Shown: one piece after another, positions 1-8,457 of the stretch
How positions within the stretch are numbered: position 1 is the stretch's first letter
Layout of the letters: each line of letters starts with the position of its first letter
Assembly (NCBI GenBank): GCA_022843605.1
Contig: JALHNI010000054.1
Coordinates: 1-38,723 of the forward strand
Length of the DNA stretch: 38,723 nt
Reading direction: 5' to 3'
Source: Bryobacter sp.
GTDB taxonomy: Bacteria > Acidobacteriota > Terriglobia > Bryobacterales > Bryobacteraceae
The notes under the pieces: model-generated
The model's input: the letters and a program-made list of their open reading frames with translations, nothing else
What the model was told of the DNA's origin: nothing
Database searches by the model: none
Translations under genes and position numbers: made by a program

Positions 1-194
1 TTCAATTCCCCCGCCTGCACCAGCACATCCCCCAACTTGTTCAGGCTCACCGTCACGTCCCGCTGCGTCGCCGCGCTCCCGGGGTTCGCCGCCGCCAGCT
101 TCTCGCTGATCCGCAGCGATTCCCCAAACCGCTCCCGCGCCTCCTTCAATTCCCCCGCCTGCACCAGCACATCCCCCAGTTCGTTGAGGCTGAC
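1..194. repeat. 144-bp period direct repeat encoding the TPR unit
   Basis: Bases 1-34 are identical to bases 145-178, and similarity continues with a few mismatches to about 50/194. The offset of 144 bp equals 48 codons, so this is an in-frame TPR module duplication inside the truncated - strand gene. More copies probably lie left of the window. It is not a CRISPR: there are no spacers and the whole unit is coding. Confidence 0.85.
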
Positions 195-1697
195 GGAACG
201 CTCTCGGTCACCGTCGGCAAAGTCGAGAGAGCGTTGGGCGGCTTCGCGGGCCTTGGGGAGATTGCCGAGGTCCATGTAGAGCCGGCGGAGTTCGACCCAG
301 CCCCAGTGATACTCGGGATCGAGTTGTTGGGCTTCGTGCCAGAGAGGGAGGAGATCGGCAGTGGTCTTTTCGCCGCGATCTTTCATGATCATGGCGAGGG
401 TGGCAAGTTCCCGGCGTTTGGCGGCGTTGCGGACCGAGGTGGCTTTCTCAGCGGCTTTGATTTCAGCGTTGGTGAGTTGCTCGATGATCGGGAAGGCACC
501 GAGACGGTCGCCGTCGGCGAAGCGTTGCAGCGCGGTGGCCATAGCGGGGGTGGCGTCCTGAGCGAGACCGGAGAGTTGGCGGCGGTATTCGGCGACTTCG
601 GTGGCGAAGGTGCGGTCGCGCTGTTCTAACTGTCTGATGAGTTCGGCGCGCTCGGCGAGGACGGCGTCCAGCTTGGCCTGTGCTTCGGCATGTTGCTCCC
701 GCGTGAGGGTGAGGTCGTTCTTTACCTGACGGAGTTGCTGGTCGCGTTCTTCGAGCTGGGCCAGGTAGGCGCCTTCCTGCTCGGTGGCGATGCCGCGTTG
801 GGCGGCGAGGCCGGCGGCGTGCTGGCTGACGAGGTCCTGGAGAAGGGACTTGATATCCTTGACGTCGGATTTGATTTCGGCGACTTCGCGGTGGAGGAGG
901 TGGAGTGAGTCTTCGATGCGCTGGAGGGGGACGGTGATCTGGTGGAGTTGATCGGTGAAGCCGGTGAAGGTGGCGAGGGGGGCGGCTTGGGGCTCGCGGG
1001 TAGCGATCTGGGCGAGGAGGCGGGTTTCGAAGACACGGGCGAGGCGCGTGTCGGTTTTGAGCTTTTCGACGAAGGCGAGGGCGATGAGGCTGTACCAGTC
1101 GCGGGGGACGTTTTTGAGGTGGTCGGTGTCGAGGGTCCAGCCGTGGGTGAGGAGGTCCTCGACGACGGCGGGGAGGGCGTGGCCCGGGAGCCAGCGGGCG
1201 GTGTCGGCGGTGAGGTTGTCGCGGAGGGTTTGGCGCAGGTTTTGGAGGCGGGTGGCGGGAGCGGCTTGGGGGTCGAGGAGGAGGAGTTCGACACCGGGGA
1301 GGGACTGGGGGAGGGTGTTGTTGACGTTGTCGAGGTCAGCTTGGATGCCGCGGCGGAGGGTTTGGAGGTGTGCGGCGGTGCCGGCTTGCATGAGCGTAGT
1401 GGCAGAGGTGGATTGGGCGAAGCGGGTTTCGGACTGGCGGATGAGTTCAAGGGTGGCGAGGAGGTAGGCTTCGCGGGTGCCGCGTTCTAGGTCGTGGTTG
1501 AGTTTGGGATCGGTGGTGCGGAGTTGTTGGAGGAATGGTTTGGCTTTTTGGTAGGCGAGGCAGACGGCGGCGTCGGCGCGATTGCCGAGGACGCCGCCGA
1601 GGATCGACTCGAGGCCTTTGGTGACGCTGAAGTCCAGGAGGGAACTTGCGGCCTTAGTTGCCGTGGCGGTGAAGAGGGCGATGGTGAGGGGGTCCAT
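1..1697 (-). CDS. TPR-repeat protein with coiled-coil centre, 3' end outside window
   Basis: Reading leftward from ATG at 1697 there is an open frame of 565 codons that runs off the window start, so the C-terminus is missing. The N-terminal ~230 residues are alpha-helical and not assigned to a family. Residues ~250-390 are rich in heptad-like Leu/Glu/Gln/Arg and probably form a coiled coil (for example AQLEERDQQLRQVKNDLTL). From about residue 470 the protein becomes TPR-like, and the last ~65 residues hold a 48-residue repeat beginning NELGDVLVQAGELKEA, seen once fully and again at the window edge. No signal peptide is visible. TPR proteins of this type act as protein-interaction scaffolds; the specific role is unknown. 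The repeat part has codon use opposite to the rest of the gene (see findings). Confidence 0.8.
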   Translation of the reverse strand, partial: MDPLTIALFTATATKAASSLLDFSVTKGLESILGGVLGNRADAAVCLAYQKAKPFLQQLRTTDPKLNHDLERGTREAYLLATLELIRQSETRFAQSTSATTLMQAGTAAHLQTLRRGIQADLDNVNNTLPQSLPGVELLLLDPQAAPATRLQNLRQTLRDNLTADTARWLPGHALPAVVEDLLTHGWTLDTDHLKNVPRDWYSLIALAFVEKLKTDTRLARVFETRLLAQIATREPQAAPLATFTGFTDQLHQITVPLQRIEDSLHLLHREVAEIKSDVKDIKSLLQDLVSQHAAGLAAQRGIATEQEGAYLAQLEERDQQLRQVKNDLTLTREQHAEAQAKLDAVLAERAELIRQLEQRDRTFATEVAEYRRQLSGLAQDATPAMATALQRFADGDRLGAFPIIEQLTNAEIKAAEKATSVRNAAKRRELATLAMIMKDRGEKTTADLLPLWHEAQQLDPEYHWGWVELRRLYMDLGNLPKAREAAQRSLDFADGDRERSVSLNELGDVLVQAGELKEARERFGESLRISEKLAAANPGSAATQRDVTVSLNKLGDVLVQAGEL

Positions 1698-1792
1698 GGC
1701 GCTTAGGAATTAGTGTAAGTGGTTTCTGCAGGTGGGAGTGGGTTGAGCCGTTGGGGAGCTGGTTTTCGCGTAGTTGGTTGAGGAACGATTCA

Positions 1793-2209
1793 ATGATGAA
1801 TTTGTTATTGGTGGTGATGATGACGGCCGGGTGGGATGCGGTGTTGCGCGTGGAGACAGACCGGAGAGTGGAAGTGTCGACGAAGACGGAGAGAGTGCGC
1901 GGAACGTTGGTTTCGGCGAATGAGATGGCGGTGGTGGTGCGGACAAAGGCAGGGGAGAAGCTACTGGAAAAGGCCGAGGTGAAGAGGGTGAAGGTGGCGG
2001 ATCCGGGGAAGCGGGGGAGGAATGGGATGATCGGGACGGCGATCGGACTGGGAGCGGGCCTGGGGTTGGGGTTTGCGGTGTGTCCGGGGTGTGCGAACGA
2101 GGGGAATGGGGCCAAGTATGTGGCGCCGCTGGGGGCGGCGGGGGCGGGAGCGGGAGCGGCGGCGGGATTTCTGCCGACGCCTTACAGCACGATCTATGTA
2201 AGCCAGTAA
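1793..2209 (+). CDS. small exported protein with glycine-zipper-like segment
   Basis: The start is ATG 1793 (an ATG also follows at 1796), chosen because AGGA lies 8 nt upstream; an upstream in-frame ATG at 1751 has no such site. The 138-residue product starts with a short hydrophobic signal segment (LLLVVMMTAGWDA). It continues with a short beta-rich part containing VRGTLVSANEMAVVVRTKAG, reminiscent of small LSm-like barrels. It ends with a Gly/Ala-rich hydrophobic stretch (IGLGAGLGLGFAVCPGC, then GAAGAGAGAAAGFL), as in glycine-zipper membrane segments. It is divergent from the TPR gene and 50 nt ahead of the DUF1592 gene. Function is unknown; the domain resemblances are by eye only. Confidence 0.65.
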   Translation: MMNLLLVVMMTAGWDAVLRVETDRRVEVSTKTERVRGTLVSANEMAVVVRTKAGEKLLEKAEVKRVKVADPGKRGRNGMIGTAIGLGAGLGLGFAVCPGCANEGNGAKYVAPLGAAGAGAGAAAGFLPTPYSTIYVSQ

Positions 2210-2247
2210 TGGAGTGCGGGCCAATCGGGGGAGTTACTTTTCGATAG

Positions 2248-2270
2248 ACTCGTAACGGCATGTTACGAGT
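2248..2270 (+). promoter_or_regulatory. inverted repeat enclosing the start codon of the DUF1592 gene
   Basis: A perfect 9-bp inverted repeat, ACTCGTAAC (2248-2256) and GTTACGAGT (2262-2270), flanks a 5-nt loop GGCAT. The ATG of the next gene (2260-2262) sits in the loop and first pair of the right arm. No Shine-Dalgarno sequence lies in the usual window; the nearest purine run, GGGGAG, is about 28 nt upstream. In RNA this would put the initiation codon in a hairpin; in DNA it could be an operator. Confidence 0.6.
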
Positions 2271-4746
2271 GATTGGGTTGGCGAGTTGGTTGGCGGCGGC
2301 GGGCTGGGCGGCCGAGCTGCCGGCGGAGGCGCGGGCTCTGCTGGACAAGAGCTGTGTGGGGTGTCATCAGGGGGCGAAGGCTCCGGCGGGGCTGGACTTG
2401 AAGGCGCTCGACTTCCGGCTGGAGGACGTGCATACGTTTGGGCGTTGGGTACGGGTGCATGACGCGGTGCGCGCGGGCGCGATGCCTCCGGGTGGCGGGC
2501 TGAAAGCACCGGAGCGGGCGGCTTTGTTGAAGGGATTGGCGGGGCCGATGGTGGCGCATGAGCAGCAGCGGACGGCGCGCGAAGGACGAGCGGTCTTGCG
2601 GCGGCTGAATCGTTATGAGTACGAGAATACGGTGCGGGACTTACTGGGTGCGCCGTGGCTGGAACTGAAGGATTCGTTGCCGGAAGACGGGATGGTGCAG
2701 CGCTTCAATAAGTCGGGGCAAGCGCTGGATGTTTCGCATGTGCAGATGGCGCGGTACATGGAGACGGCGGAGCAGGCTTTGCGGGCGGCGCGGGCGTCAG
2801 CGAAGGAGCCGGAGACGACGAAGCGGTTTTATGCGCGGGACCAGCGGACGTTTCTGAACCGGATGCGGTATAGCTCGTTTAATACGCACCCGGAGCGGGC
2901 GTTTATTCCGGTGCTGGGATTTGAGGCGCAGACGTTGGTGCTGGCGGAGAAGGCGCCGCTGAGTGACCCGAAGACGCGGGAGTTAGAAGCGTTTGTGACT
3001 CCGGCGGGGACTTACACGGGGAATAACTATCACTGGGACCAGTACAAGGCACCGGTGGGCGGCAAGTACCGGCTGCGGTTTAGCACTTACTCGATTTGGA
3101 TTCATACGGTGTTGGGGACGGAGGGGCGGAAGGACCGGCGGCCGTGGTGGCATCCGAACCGGGAGAAGACTTCGCGGGGACGGACAACGGAGCCGGTGTC
3201 GATTTACGCGATGAGTCCGGGGGGCGAGAAGCGGCTGCTGGGGTCGTTCGATGTGGGGCCGGAGCCGGGGGAGCAGGAGTTAGAAGTCGCGCTGATGGCG
3301 GGGGAGCAGATCATGCCGGATGCGGCCAGGTTGTTCCGGTCGCGGCCGGGATTTACGGGGAGTCCGGAGGCGAGCGAGGCGGGAATGCCGGGCGTAGCGT
3401 ATCGCTGGATGGAGGTGACGGGGCCGGTGGGGCGGACGGCGGCGCCTTGGCTGTCGACGCCGGCATCGGCCGGAGACGCGGAGAGGCGGCTGAGGGAGTT
3501 TGTGGCAGCGGCGTATCGGCGTCCGGCGGCGGAAGCGGAGATTGCGCGGTATCTGGGGATCATGCAGGGGCGGATGGCGAAGAAGCCGGACTTTGGCGAG
3601 GCGCTGTTGGCGGGGTATGTGGCGGTGCTGTGTTCGCCGGGGTTTCTGTATCTGGAAGAGAGGCCGGGCGCGCTGGATGGATACTCGCTGGCGAGCCGGC
3701 TTTCTTACTTTTTGTGGAATGCGGCTCCGGACGCTGAGTTGCGCCGGTTGGCGAAGAGCGGAGCGTTGAAGCAGCCGGCGGTTTTGCGGGCGCAGGCGAA
3801 CCGGCTGTTGGACGATGGGCGTTCGGGGGATTTTACGAAGGCGTTTCTGGACTATTGGTTGGATTTGCGCAAGGTGGGCGAGACGACGCCGGACCAGACG
3901 CTTTATCCGGACTATTATTTGGATGACTTACTGATTGAGTCGGCGACGAGGGAGACGCAACTTTACTTTCGGCACTTACTGACGAAGAATCTGCCGGCGA
4001 GCCACATTGTGGACTCGAACTTTACGATGGTGAATGCGCATCTGGCGCGGCACTACGGATTGCCGGGCGTTACGGGTGTGGCGATGCGGCAGGTGTCGTT
4101 GCCGGCGGGGAGCGTGCGGGGAGGAATTCTGACGCAGGCGAGCGTGCTGAAGGTGACGGCGAACGGGACGACGACTTCGCCGGTGTTGCGCGGGGTGTGG
4201 ATGCTGGAGCGGATTCTGGGCGATCCGCCGCCACCGCCGCCGCCAGGAGTGCCGGCGGTGGAGCCGGATACGCGGGGGGCGACGACGATCCGGCAGCAGT
4301 TGGACAAGCATCGGGCGGTGGCGGCGTGCGCGAGTTGTCATGCGAAGATCGATCCGCCGGGCTTTGCGCTGGAGAGCTTCGATGTGTTGGGCGCGTACCG
4401 GGAGCGGTACCGGTCAACAGAGGCGGGCGAAGCGGTGCAGGGGATCGGCAAGAACGGCTTCGATTATGCGTTCCGGTTGTCGCAGCCGGTGGATGCGAGC
4501 GGCGAGTTGGCGACGAAAGAGAAGTTCCGCAATGTGGTGGAGCTGAAGCGTTTGCTGCTGAAGGACGAGCGGCAGTTGGCTCGGAACATGGTGGGGCAGT
4601 GGATCGCTTACGGGACAGGAGGTCCGGTGGGCTTCGGCGATCGGGCAGAGGTGGAGCGGATTCTGGACGCGGCCAAGCGGGATCGCTATGGGCTGCGGAC
4701 GTTGTTGCTGGAGATTGTGGCGAGCAAGGTTTTTACGGAGAAGTAG
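2260..4746 (+). CDS. DUF1587/1595/1592/1588/1585 multidomain protein with cytochrome-c-like motif
   Basis: The 828-residue protein has a signal peptide (MLRVIGLASWLAAAGWA) followed by a haem-binding motif CVGCH near residue 32, as in Planctomycete/Acidobacteria cytochrome-like proteins. The domain order fits the family: DUF1587 (RRLNRYEYENTVRDLLG), a lectin-like middle region, DUF1595 (RRLREFVAAAYRRPA), DUF1592 (LASRLSYFLWNAAPDAEL), DUF1588 (RGGILTQASVLKVTANGTTT; includes a second CxxCH, CASCH) and DUF1585 at the C-terminus (VGQWIAYGTGG). It is predicted to be periplasmic. Its stop is directly followed by the start of the DUF1552 gene, the usual partner. The biochemical role of the pair is not established; involvement in extracytoplasmic electron transfer or polymer breakdown is an inference from the haem motifs and export signals. 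Confidence 0.93.
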   Translation: MLRVIGLASWLAAAGWAAELPAEARALLDKSCVGCHQGAKAPAGLDLKALDFRLEDVHTFGRWVRVHDAVRAGAMPPGGGLKAPERAALLKGLAGPMVAHEQQRTAREGRAVLRRLNRYEYENTVRDLLGAPWLELKDSLPEDGMVQRFNKSGQALDVSHVQMARYMETAEQALRAARASAKEPETTKRFYARDQRTFLNRMRYSSFNTHPERAFIPVLGFEAQTLVLAEKAPLSDPKTRELEAFVTPAGTYTGNNYHWDQYKAPVGGKYRLRFSTYSIWIHTVLGTEGRKDRRPWWHPNREKTSRGRTTEPVSIYAMSPGGEKRLLGSFDVGPEPGEQELEVALMAGEQIMPDAARLFRSRPGFTGSPEASEAGMPGVAYRWMEVTGPVGRTAAPWLSTPASAGDAERRLREFVAAAYRRPAAEAEIARYLGIMQGRMAKKPDFGEALLAGYVAVLCSPGFLYLEERPGALDGYSLASRLSYFLWNAAPDAELRRLAKSGALKQPAVLRAQANRLLDDGRSGDFTKAFLDYWLDLRKVGETTPDQTLYPDYYLDDLLIESATRETQLYFRHLLTKNLPASHIVDSNFTMVNAHLARHYGLPGVTGVAMRQVSLPAGSVRGGILTQASVLKVTANGTTTSPVLRGVWMLERILGDPPPPPPPGVPAVEPDTRGATTIRQQLDKHRAVAACASCHAKIDPPGFALESFDVLGAYRERYRSTEAGEAVQGIGKNGFDYAFRLSQPVDASGELATKEKFRNVVELKRLLLKDERQLARNMVGQWIAYGTGGPVGFGDRAEVERILDAAKRDRYGLRTLLLEIVASKVFTEK

Positions 4747-6012
4747 ATGAACCGACGTGGATTTTTACGTGGCGCGGGTGTGGCGATGGGCTTGCCCTGG
4801 CTGGAGGCGTTTGCGGCGGAGAAGGAGAGCGGACCGCCGCGGCGGATGCTGGCGATCTGCAATAACCTGGGCGTGCTGCCGACGGGTTTCTTTCCAGGGA
4901 CGGCGGGCAAGGGCTACGAGCTATCGCCGTACTTGAGCCATTTGAAGGAATACCGTGACGACTTTACGGTGTTCAGCGGGGTGTCGCATCCGGATGTGGA
5001 CGGCAGCCATGCGTCGGAGGTGTGCTTTCTGACGGCGGCGCCGCATCCGGCGAACGGCGGATTCCGGAACTCGATTTCGCTGGATCAGGTGATGGCGGAG
5101 CAGATCGGCGTGCGTACGCGGTTTCCGTCGTTGACGCTGGGCGTGAATGTTAGTAAGGGTCAGCGGAGCCTGACGTTTACGGGATCAGGCGTGATGATTC
5201 CGTGCGAGGATAGCGCGGCGAGCATTTACCGGCGGCTGTTTTTGCAGGGGAGCGAGGAGGAGGTCGCGCAGCAGATAGAGCGGCTGAAACTGGGCGAGAG
5301 CATTATGGATTCGGTGGCGGAGCACGCCAAGGGTTTGAAAGGAAACCTGGGGGCGCGCGACGTGGAACGGCTGGACCAGTATGTGACGGGCGTGCGGGAA
5401 CTGGAGCGGCGGATGGTGCTGTCGCGCGAGTGGGAGAAGCGTCCGAAGCCGAAGACGACGCGGCCGGAGCCGAAGGATCCGGATAACAGCCGGGCGTATA
5501 TGGAGAAGGTCCGGTTGATGTACGAGATGGCGCGGGTGGCGTTTGAGACGGATTCGACGCGGCTGATCACGCTGTTTCTGGATAGTTCGAATTCGCCGGC
5601 GATCGAAGTGCAGGGGATTCAGATTACGGACGGATACCATAACCTGTCGCACCACGGGAAGAACGAGAGCAAGCTGGCGCAGTTGGAGGCGATCGACGTT
5701 TGGCACATGAAGTTGCTGGGCGAGTTGCTGGGGAAGCTGAAGGGTTCGGGCGAGGGCGGCGCGACACTCCTGGACCGGACGATGGTGCTGTACGGTAGCA
5801 ATTTCGGAGATGCGAATAAGCATACGACGACGAATCTTCCGGTGATTTTGGCGGGAGGCGGCTTCCGGCATGGGCAGCATTTGGCGTTCGACCAGAGCAA
5901 AAATTATCCGCTTCCGAATCTATTTGTGAGCATGTTGCAGCGGATGGGCGTGGAGAGCGACCGGTTCGCGTCGTCGACGGGGACGATGCGGGGGCTGGAA
6001 TTGGCGGGTTGA
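4747..6012 (+). CDS. DUF1552 family Tat-exported protein
   Basis: The 421-residue product has a clear twin-arginine signal, [20 protein letters not shown], and the body of a DUF1552 protein (e.g. [20 protein letters not shown] near the N-terminus, [20 protein letters not shown] in the C-terminal half). Length matches the family. ATG 4747 abuts the TAG of the preceding DUF1592 gene (4744-4746), so the two are almost certainly co-transcribed and translationally coupled. The fold resembles alkaline-phosphatase/sulfatase-type DUF1501 relatives, but no reaction is known. It probably acts in the periplasm with its DUF1592 partner. Confidence 0.93.
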   Translation: MNRRGFLRGAGVAMGLPWLEAFAAEKESGPPRRMLAICNNLGVLPTGFFPGTAGKGYELSPYLSHLKEYRDDFTVFSGVSHPDVDGSHASEVCFLTAAPHPANGGFRNSISLDQVMAEQIGVRTRFPSLTLGVNVSKGQRSLTFTGSGVMIPCEDSAASIYRRLFLQGSEEEVAQQIERLKLGESIMDSVAEHAKGLKGNLGARDVERLDQYVTGVRELERRMVLSREWEKRPKPKTTRPEPKDPDNSRAYMEKVRLMYEMARVAFETDSTRLITLFLDSSNSPAIEVQGIQITDGYHNLSHHGKNESKLAQLEAIDVWHMKLLGELLGKLKGSGEGGATLLDRTMVLYGSNFGDANKHTTTNLPVILAGGGFRHGQHLAFDQSKNYPLPNLFVSMLQRMGVESDRFASSTGTMRGLELAG

Positions 6013-6032
6013 AGGCGATAGACTCGAAGCAG

Positions 6033-7253
6033 ATGAAAGGTTCCACACTGCCTCCGGACTCTCGCCGCAATTTTTTGGGCACGGCGGCGACCGCGGCGAC
6101 CGCGCTGGCGGGCACGCAGGTGCTGGGGGCGAACGACCGTCTGCGGTTCGGGATCATTGGCGCGGGCGACCGCGGCCAGCAGTTGTTGCGCGAGGCGCTG
6201 GCGATTCCGCAGGTGGAGTTCGTAGCGGCTTCGGATGTCTATACGCGGCGGCTGGAGCAGGCCAAGGCGTTGAAGGGCGACATCAAGACGTATCTGGACC
6301 ATCGCTACCTGTTGGAAGACAAGAGCCTGGATGCGGTGATCATTGCGACTCCGCAGCATCTGCACTGCGAACACTTTGTGGCGGCGATGGATGCCGGCAA
6401 GCACGTCTACCAGGAAAAGACGATGGCCTTTCAGGTGGACCATGCAAAGCGCATGCGCGAGGCGTATCAGCGGGCGGGCAAGCGGACGGTGCAGATTGGG
6501 CACCAGTCGATGTCGTCGGGGCTGATGGAAGACGCGGTGTCGCAGTTGCGCCGGCTGCCGATGGGTAAGATCACGTCGATTGTGATGCACATGTACCGGA
6601 ATTCACCGCACGGGAAGCCGCAGTGGACGCGTCCGGTGCTGCCGGACATGACACCGGAGACTGTGCTGTGGAAGAGCTTTCTGGGTGAGGCGCCCGCGCG
6701 GGAGTTCGACCCGCAGCGGTTCATCAACTGGCGCTTCTTCTGGGATTATTCGGGCGGCAATGTCTACGAGAATATGTGTCACCAGATCGCGTTCTGGTAC
6801 AAGCCGCTGAACCTGTCGATTCCGGCGAAGGTGACGATGACGGGCGGGCTGTATCTGTGGAAAGACGGGCGCGAAGTGCCGGACACGATGTCGGTGACGA
6901 TGGAGCACCCGGAAGACGTGCTGGTGAACTGGAGCAGCGGCTTCGGCAACGACAAGTTGGGCGTGAGCGAGCATGTGCTGGGTACGGACGGGACGATGCA
7001 CAAGTCGCAGCAGTTGCGCTATACGCCGCAGAAGGTGAATCAGCCGAACGGCGTGGAAGTGGCGGGCGAGACGAAGACCGTACCGCAGGCGCATATGCGG
7101 AACTTCTTCGACTGTGTGCGCAGCGGCGCGACGCCGAATTGCCCGTTCGAGATTGGCTTCAGGACTTCGATTGCCTGCCGGATGGCGGTGGAAAGCTATC
7201 GGCAGGGCCGGCCCATGCATTGGGATGCGGCGAAGGAAGAGATCGTCGCGTAA
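6033..7253 (+). CDS. Gfo/Idh/MocA family oxidoreductase, Tat-exported
   Basis: This is an NAD(P)-dependent sugar/inositol-type oxidoreductase of about 406 residues. After a Tat signal (SRRNFLGTAATAATALAG) comes a Rossmann fold with LRFGIIGAGDRGQQLL, matching the GxGxxG nucleotide-binding loop, and the family motif DAGKHVYQEKTMAF with the conserved Lys (usual form EKP). ATG 6033 is preferred; a TTG at 6009 overlaps the DUF1552 stop and is also possible, giving 8 more residues. Tat-exported members of this family fold with bound cofactor before export, and paralogues are abundant in Acidobacteria and Planctomycetes. The substrate is unknown. It is third in the 2260-8399 run. Confidence 0.9.
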   Translation: MKGSTLPPDSRRNFLGTAATAATALAGTQVLGANDRLRFGIIGAGDRGQQLLREALAIPQVEFVAASDVYTRRLEQAKALKGDIKTYLDHRYLLEDKSLDAVIIATPQHLHCEHFVAAMDAGKHVYQEKTMAFQVDHAKRMREAYQRAGKRTVQIGHQSMSSGLMEDAVSQLRRLPMGKITSIVMHMYRNSPHGKPQWTRPVLPDMTPETVLWKSFLGEAPAREFDPQRFINWRFFWDYSGGNVYENMCHQIAFWYKPLNLSIPAKVTMTGGLYLWKDGREVPDTMSVTMEHPEDVLVNWSSGFGNDKLGVSEHVLGTDGTMHKSQQLRYTPQKVNQPNGVEVAGETKTVPQAHMRNFFDCVRSGATPNCPFEIGFRTSIACRMAVESYRQGRPMHWDAAKEEIVA

Positions 7254-7259
7254 GCCAAG

Positions 7260-8399
7260 ATGAGCTGGGACCCCACGCCCGATCAGGTGCAACTGCGCAA
7301 GGCGGTGCGCGCCTTTGCGGAGAGTGAGATTCAGCCGCATGTGCTGGCCTGGGATGAGGAGCAGACGTTCCCGCTGGCGGTGGTGAAGCAGCTGGGGCAG
7401 TTGGGCTACCTGGGGTCGATTTTTCCTGAAGAACTGGGTGGGGCGGAGCTGGGCTACGCCGAGTACGCGATCATCGTCGAGGAACTGGGGCGGGTGGATC
7501 CTTCGGTGGGGCTGATTGTGGCGGCGCATACGTCGTTGTGCTCGAACCACATTTTTGTGGCGGGGGATCAGGCGCAGCGCGAGCGTTATCTGCCGAAGCT
7601 GGCGACGGGGGAGTGGATCGGCTGCTGGTCCTTGACGGAGCCGGAGGCGGGTTCCGATGCGGGGGGGACGCGATCAACGGCGGTGCGCGACGGCGACGGC
7701 TGGGTGTTGAACGGGGCGAAGACCTTCACGACGAATGCGCACTACGCGGACGTCTGCGTGGCGATGGCGGTGACGGATGCGGGAGCGAAGCAGCACGGCA
7801 TTTCGGCCTTCGTGCTGGACCGGGGCAGCTTCCGGCCGGGCAAGAAAGAAAACAAACTGGGGATGCGCGCGAGCGCGACGGGCGAAGTGGTGTTCGACCA
7901 GGTGCGGGTGCCGGATGAGCAGCGCCTGGGCAAGCTGGGCGAAGGCTTCGTGGATAGCTTGCGGATTCTGGATGGCGGTCGCATTTCGATTGCGGCTTTG
8001 TCGTTAGGGATTGCGCAAGGGGCGTTCGACGCGGCATTCAAATATGCGCAGCAGCGGCGGCAGTTCGGTAAGGCGATTGTCGAGTTTCAAGCAATTAGCC
8101 ATAAGTTGGCCGATATGGCCACGGAGATCGAGGCGGCGCGGTTGTTGGTGTACCGGGCGGCGGAGTTAAAGGACGCGGGGCGTCCGGTGACGAAGCAATC
8201 GGCGATGGCGAAGTTGTATGCGTCGGAAGTGGCGTGCCGGGTGGCGGGGGAGGCGGTGCAGATCCACGGGGGATACGGGTTCATCAAGGACTATCCGGTG
8301 GAGAAGTTCTACCGGGATGTGAAGCTGATGACGATTGGCGAGGGGACGAGCGAGATACAGCGGTTGGTGATTGCGCGGGAGTTATTGAAGGGGCGGTAA
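7260..8399 (+). CDS. acyl-CoA dehydrogenase
   Basis: The 379-residue length and sequence match the short/medium-chain acyl-CoA dehydrogenase family, cytoplasmic FAD flavoproteins that oxidise acyl-CoA to trans-2-enoyl-CoA and pass electrons to ETF. Visible landmarks are the FAD/substrate segment CWSLTEPEAGSDAGGTRSTA, the AIQ-like FEFQAIS-type motif (RRQFGKAIVEFQAISHKLAD) and the C-terminal GEGTSEIQRLVIAREL, where Glu361 aligns with the catalytic base of medium-chain enzymes. It begins 6 nt after the oxidoreductase stop, so it probably belongs to the same transcript, although a beta-oxidation enzyme is not an obvious partner for three exported proteins. Only a weak ribosome-binding site is visible. 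Confidence 0.94.
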   Translation: MSWDPTPDQVQLRKAVRAFAESEIQPHVLAWDEEQTFPLAVVKQLGQLGYLGSIFPEELGGAELGYAEYAIIVEELGRVDPSVGLIVAAHTSLCSNHIFVAGDQAQRERYLPKLATGEWIGCWSLTEPEAGSDAGGTRSTAVRDGDGWVLNGAKTFTTNAHYADVCVAMAVTDAGAKQHGISAFVLDRGSFRPGKKENKLGMRASATGEVVFDQVRVPDEQRLGKLGEGFVDSLRILDGGRISIAALSLGIAQGAFDAAFKYAQQRRQFGKAIVEFQAISHKLADMATEIEAARLLVYRAAELKDAGRPVTKQSAMAKLYASEVACRVAGEAVQIHGGYGFIKDYPVEKFYRDVKLMTIGEGTSEIQRLVIARELLKGR

Positions 8400-8440
8400 A
8401 AAAGCCTGGCCTCCGCGGGTAAAGATTCGCGGAGGCCAGG
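8397..8440 (-). terminator. rho-independent terminator between convergent genes
   Basis: A perfect 13-bp inverted repeat, CCTGGCCTCCGCG (8405-8417) and its complement (8428-8440), encloses a 10-nt loop. On the - strand the stem is followed by a run of six T (complement of 8398-8403), so it terminates the beta-helix/TonB operon. It may also act weakly on the + strand acyl-CoA dehydrogenase transcript. Confidence 0.85.
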
Positions 8441-8457
8441 GTTAAACTCAGGAGAGC

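Noticed and set aside
1..194. Possible CRISPR or tandem repeat locus
   Set aside because: The repeats are in-frame TPR coding modules 144 bp apart with no spacers.
942..1490. 182-codon + strand frame rich in Gly/Glu/Val
   Set aside because: It is the antisense shadow of the truncated TPR gene; no ribosome site and composition typical of shadow frames.
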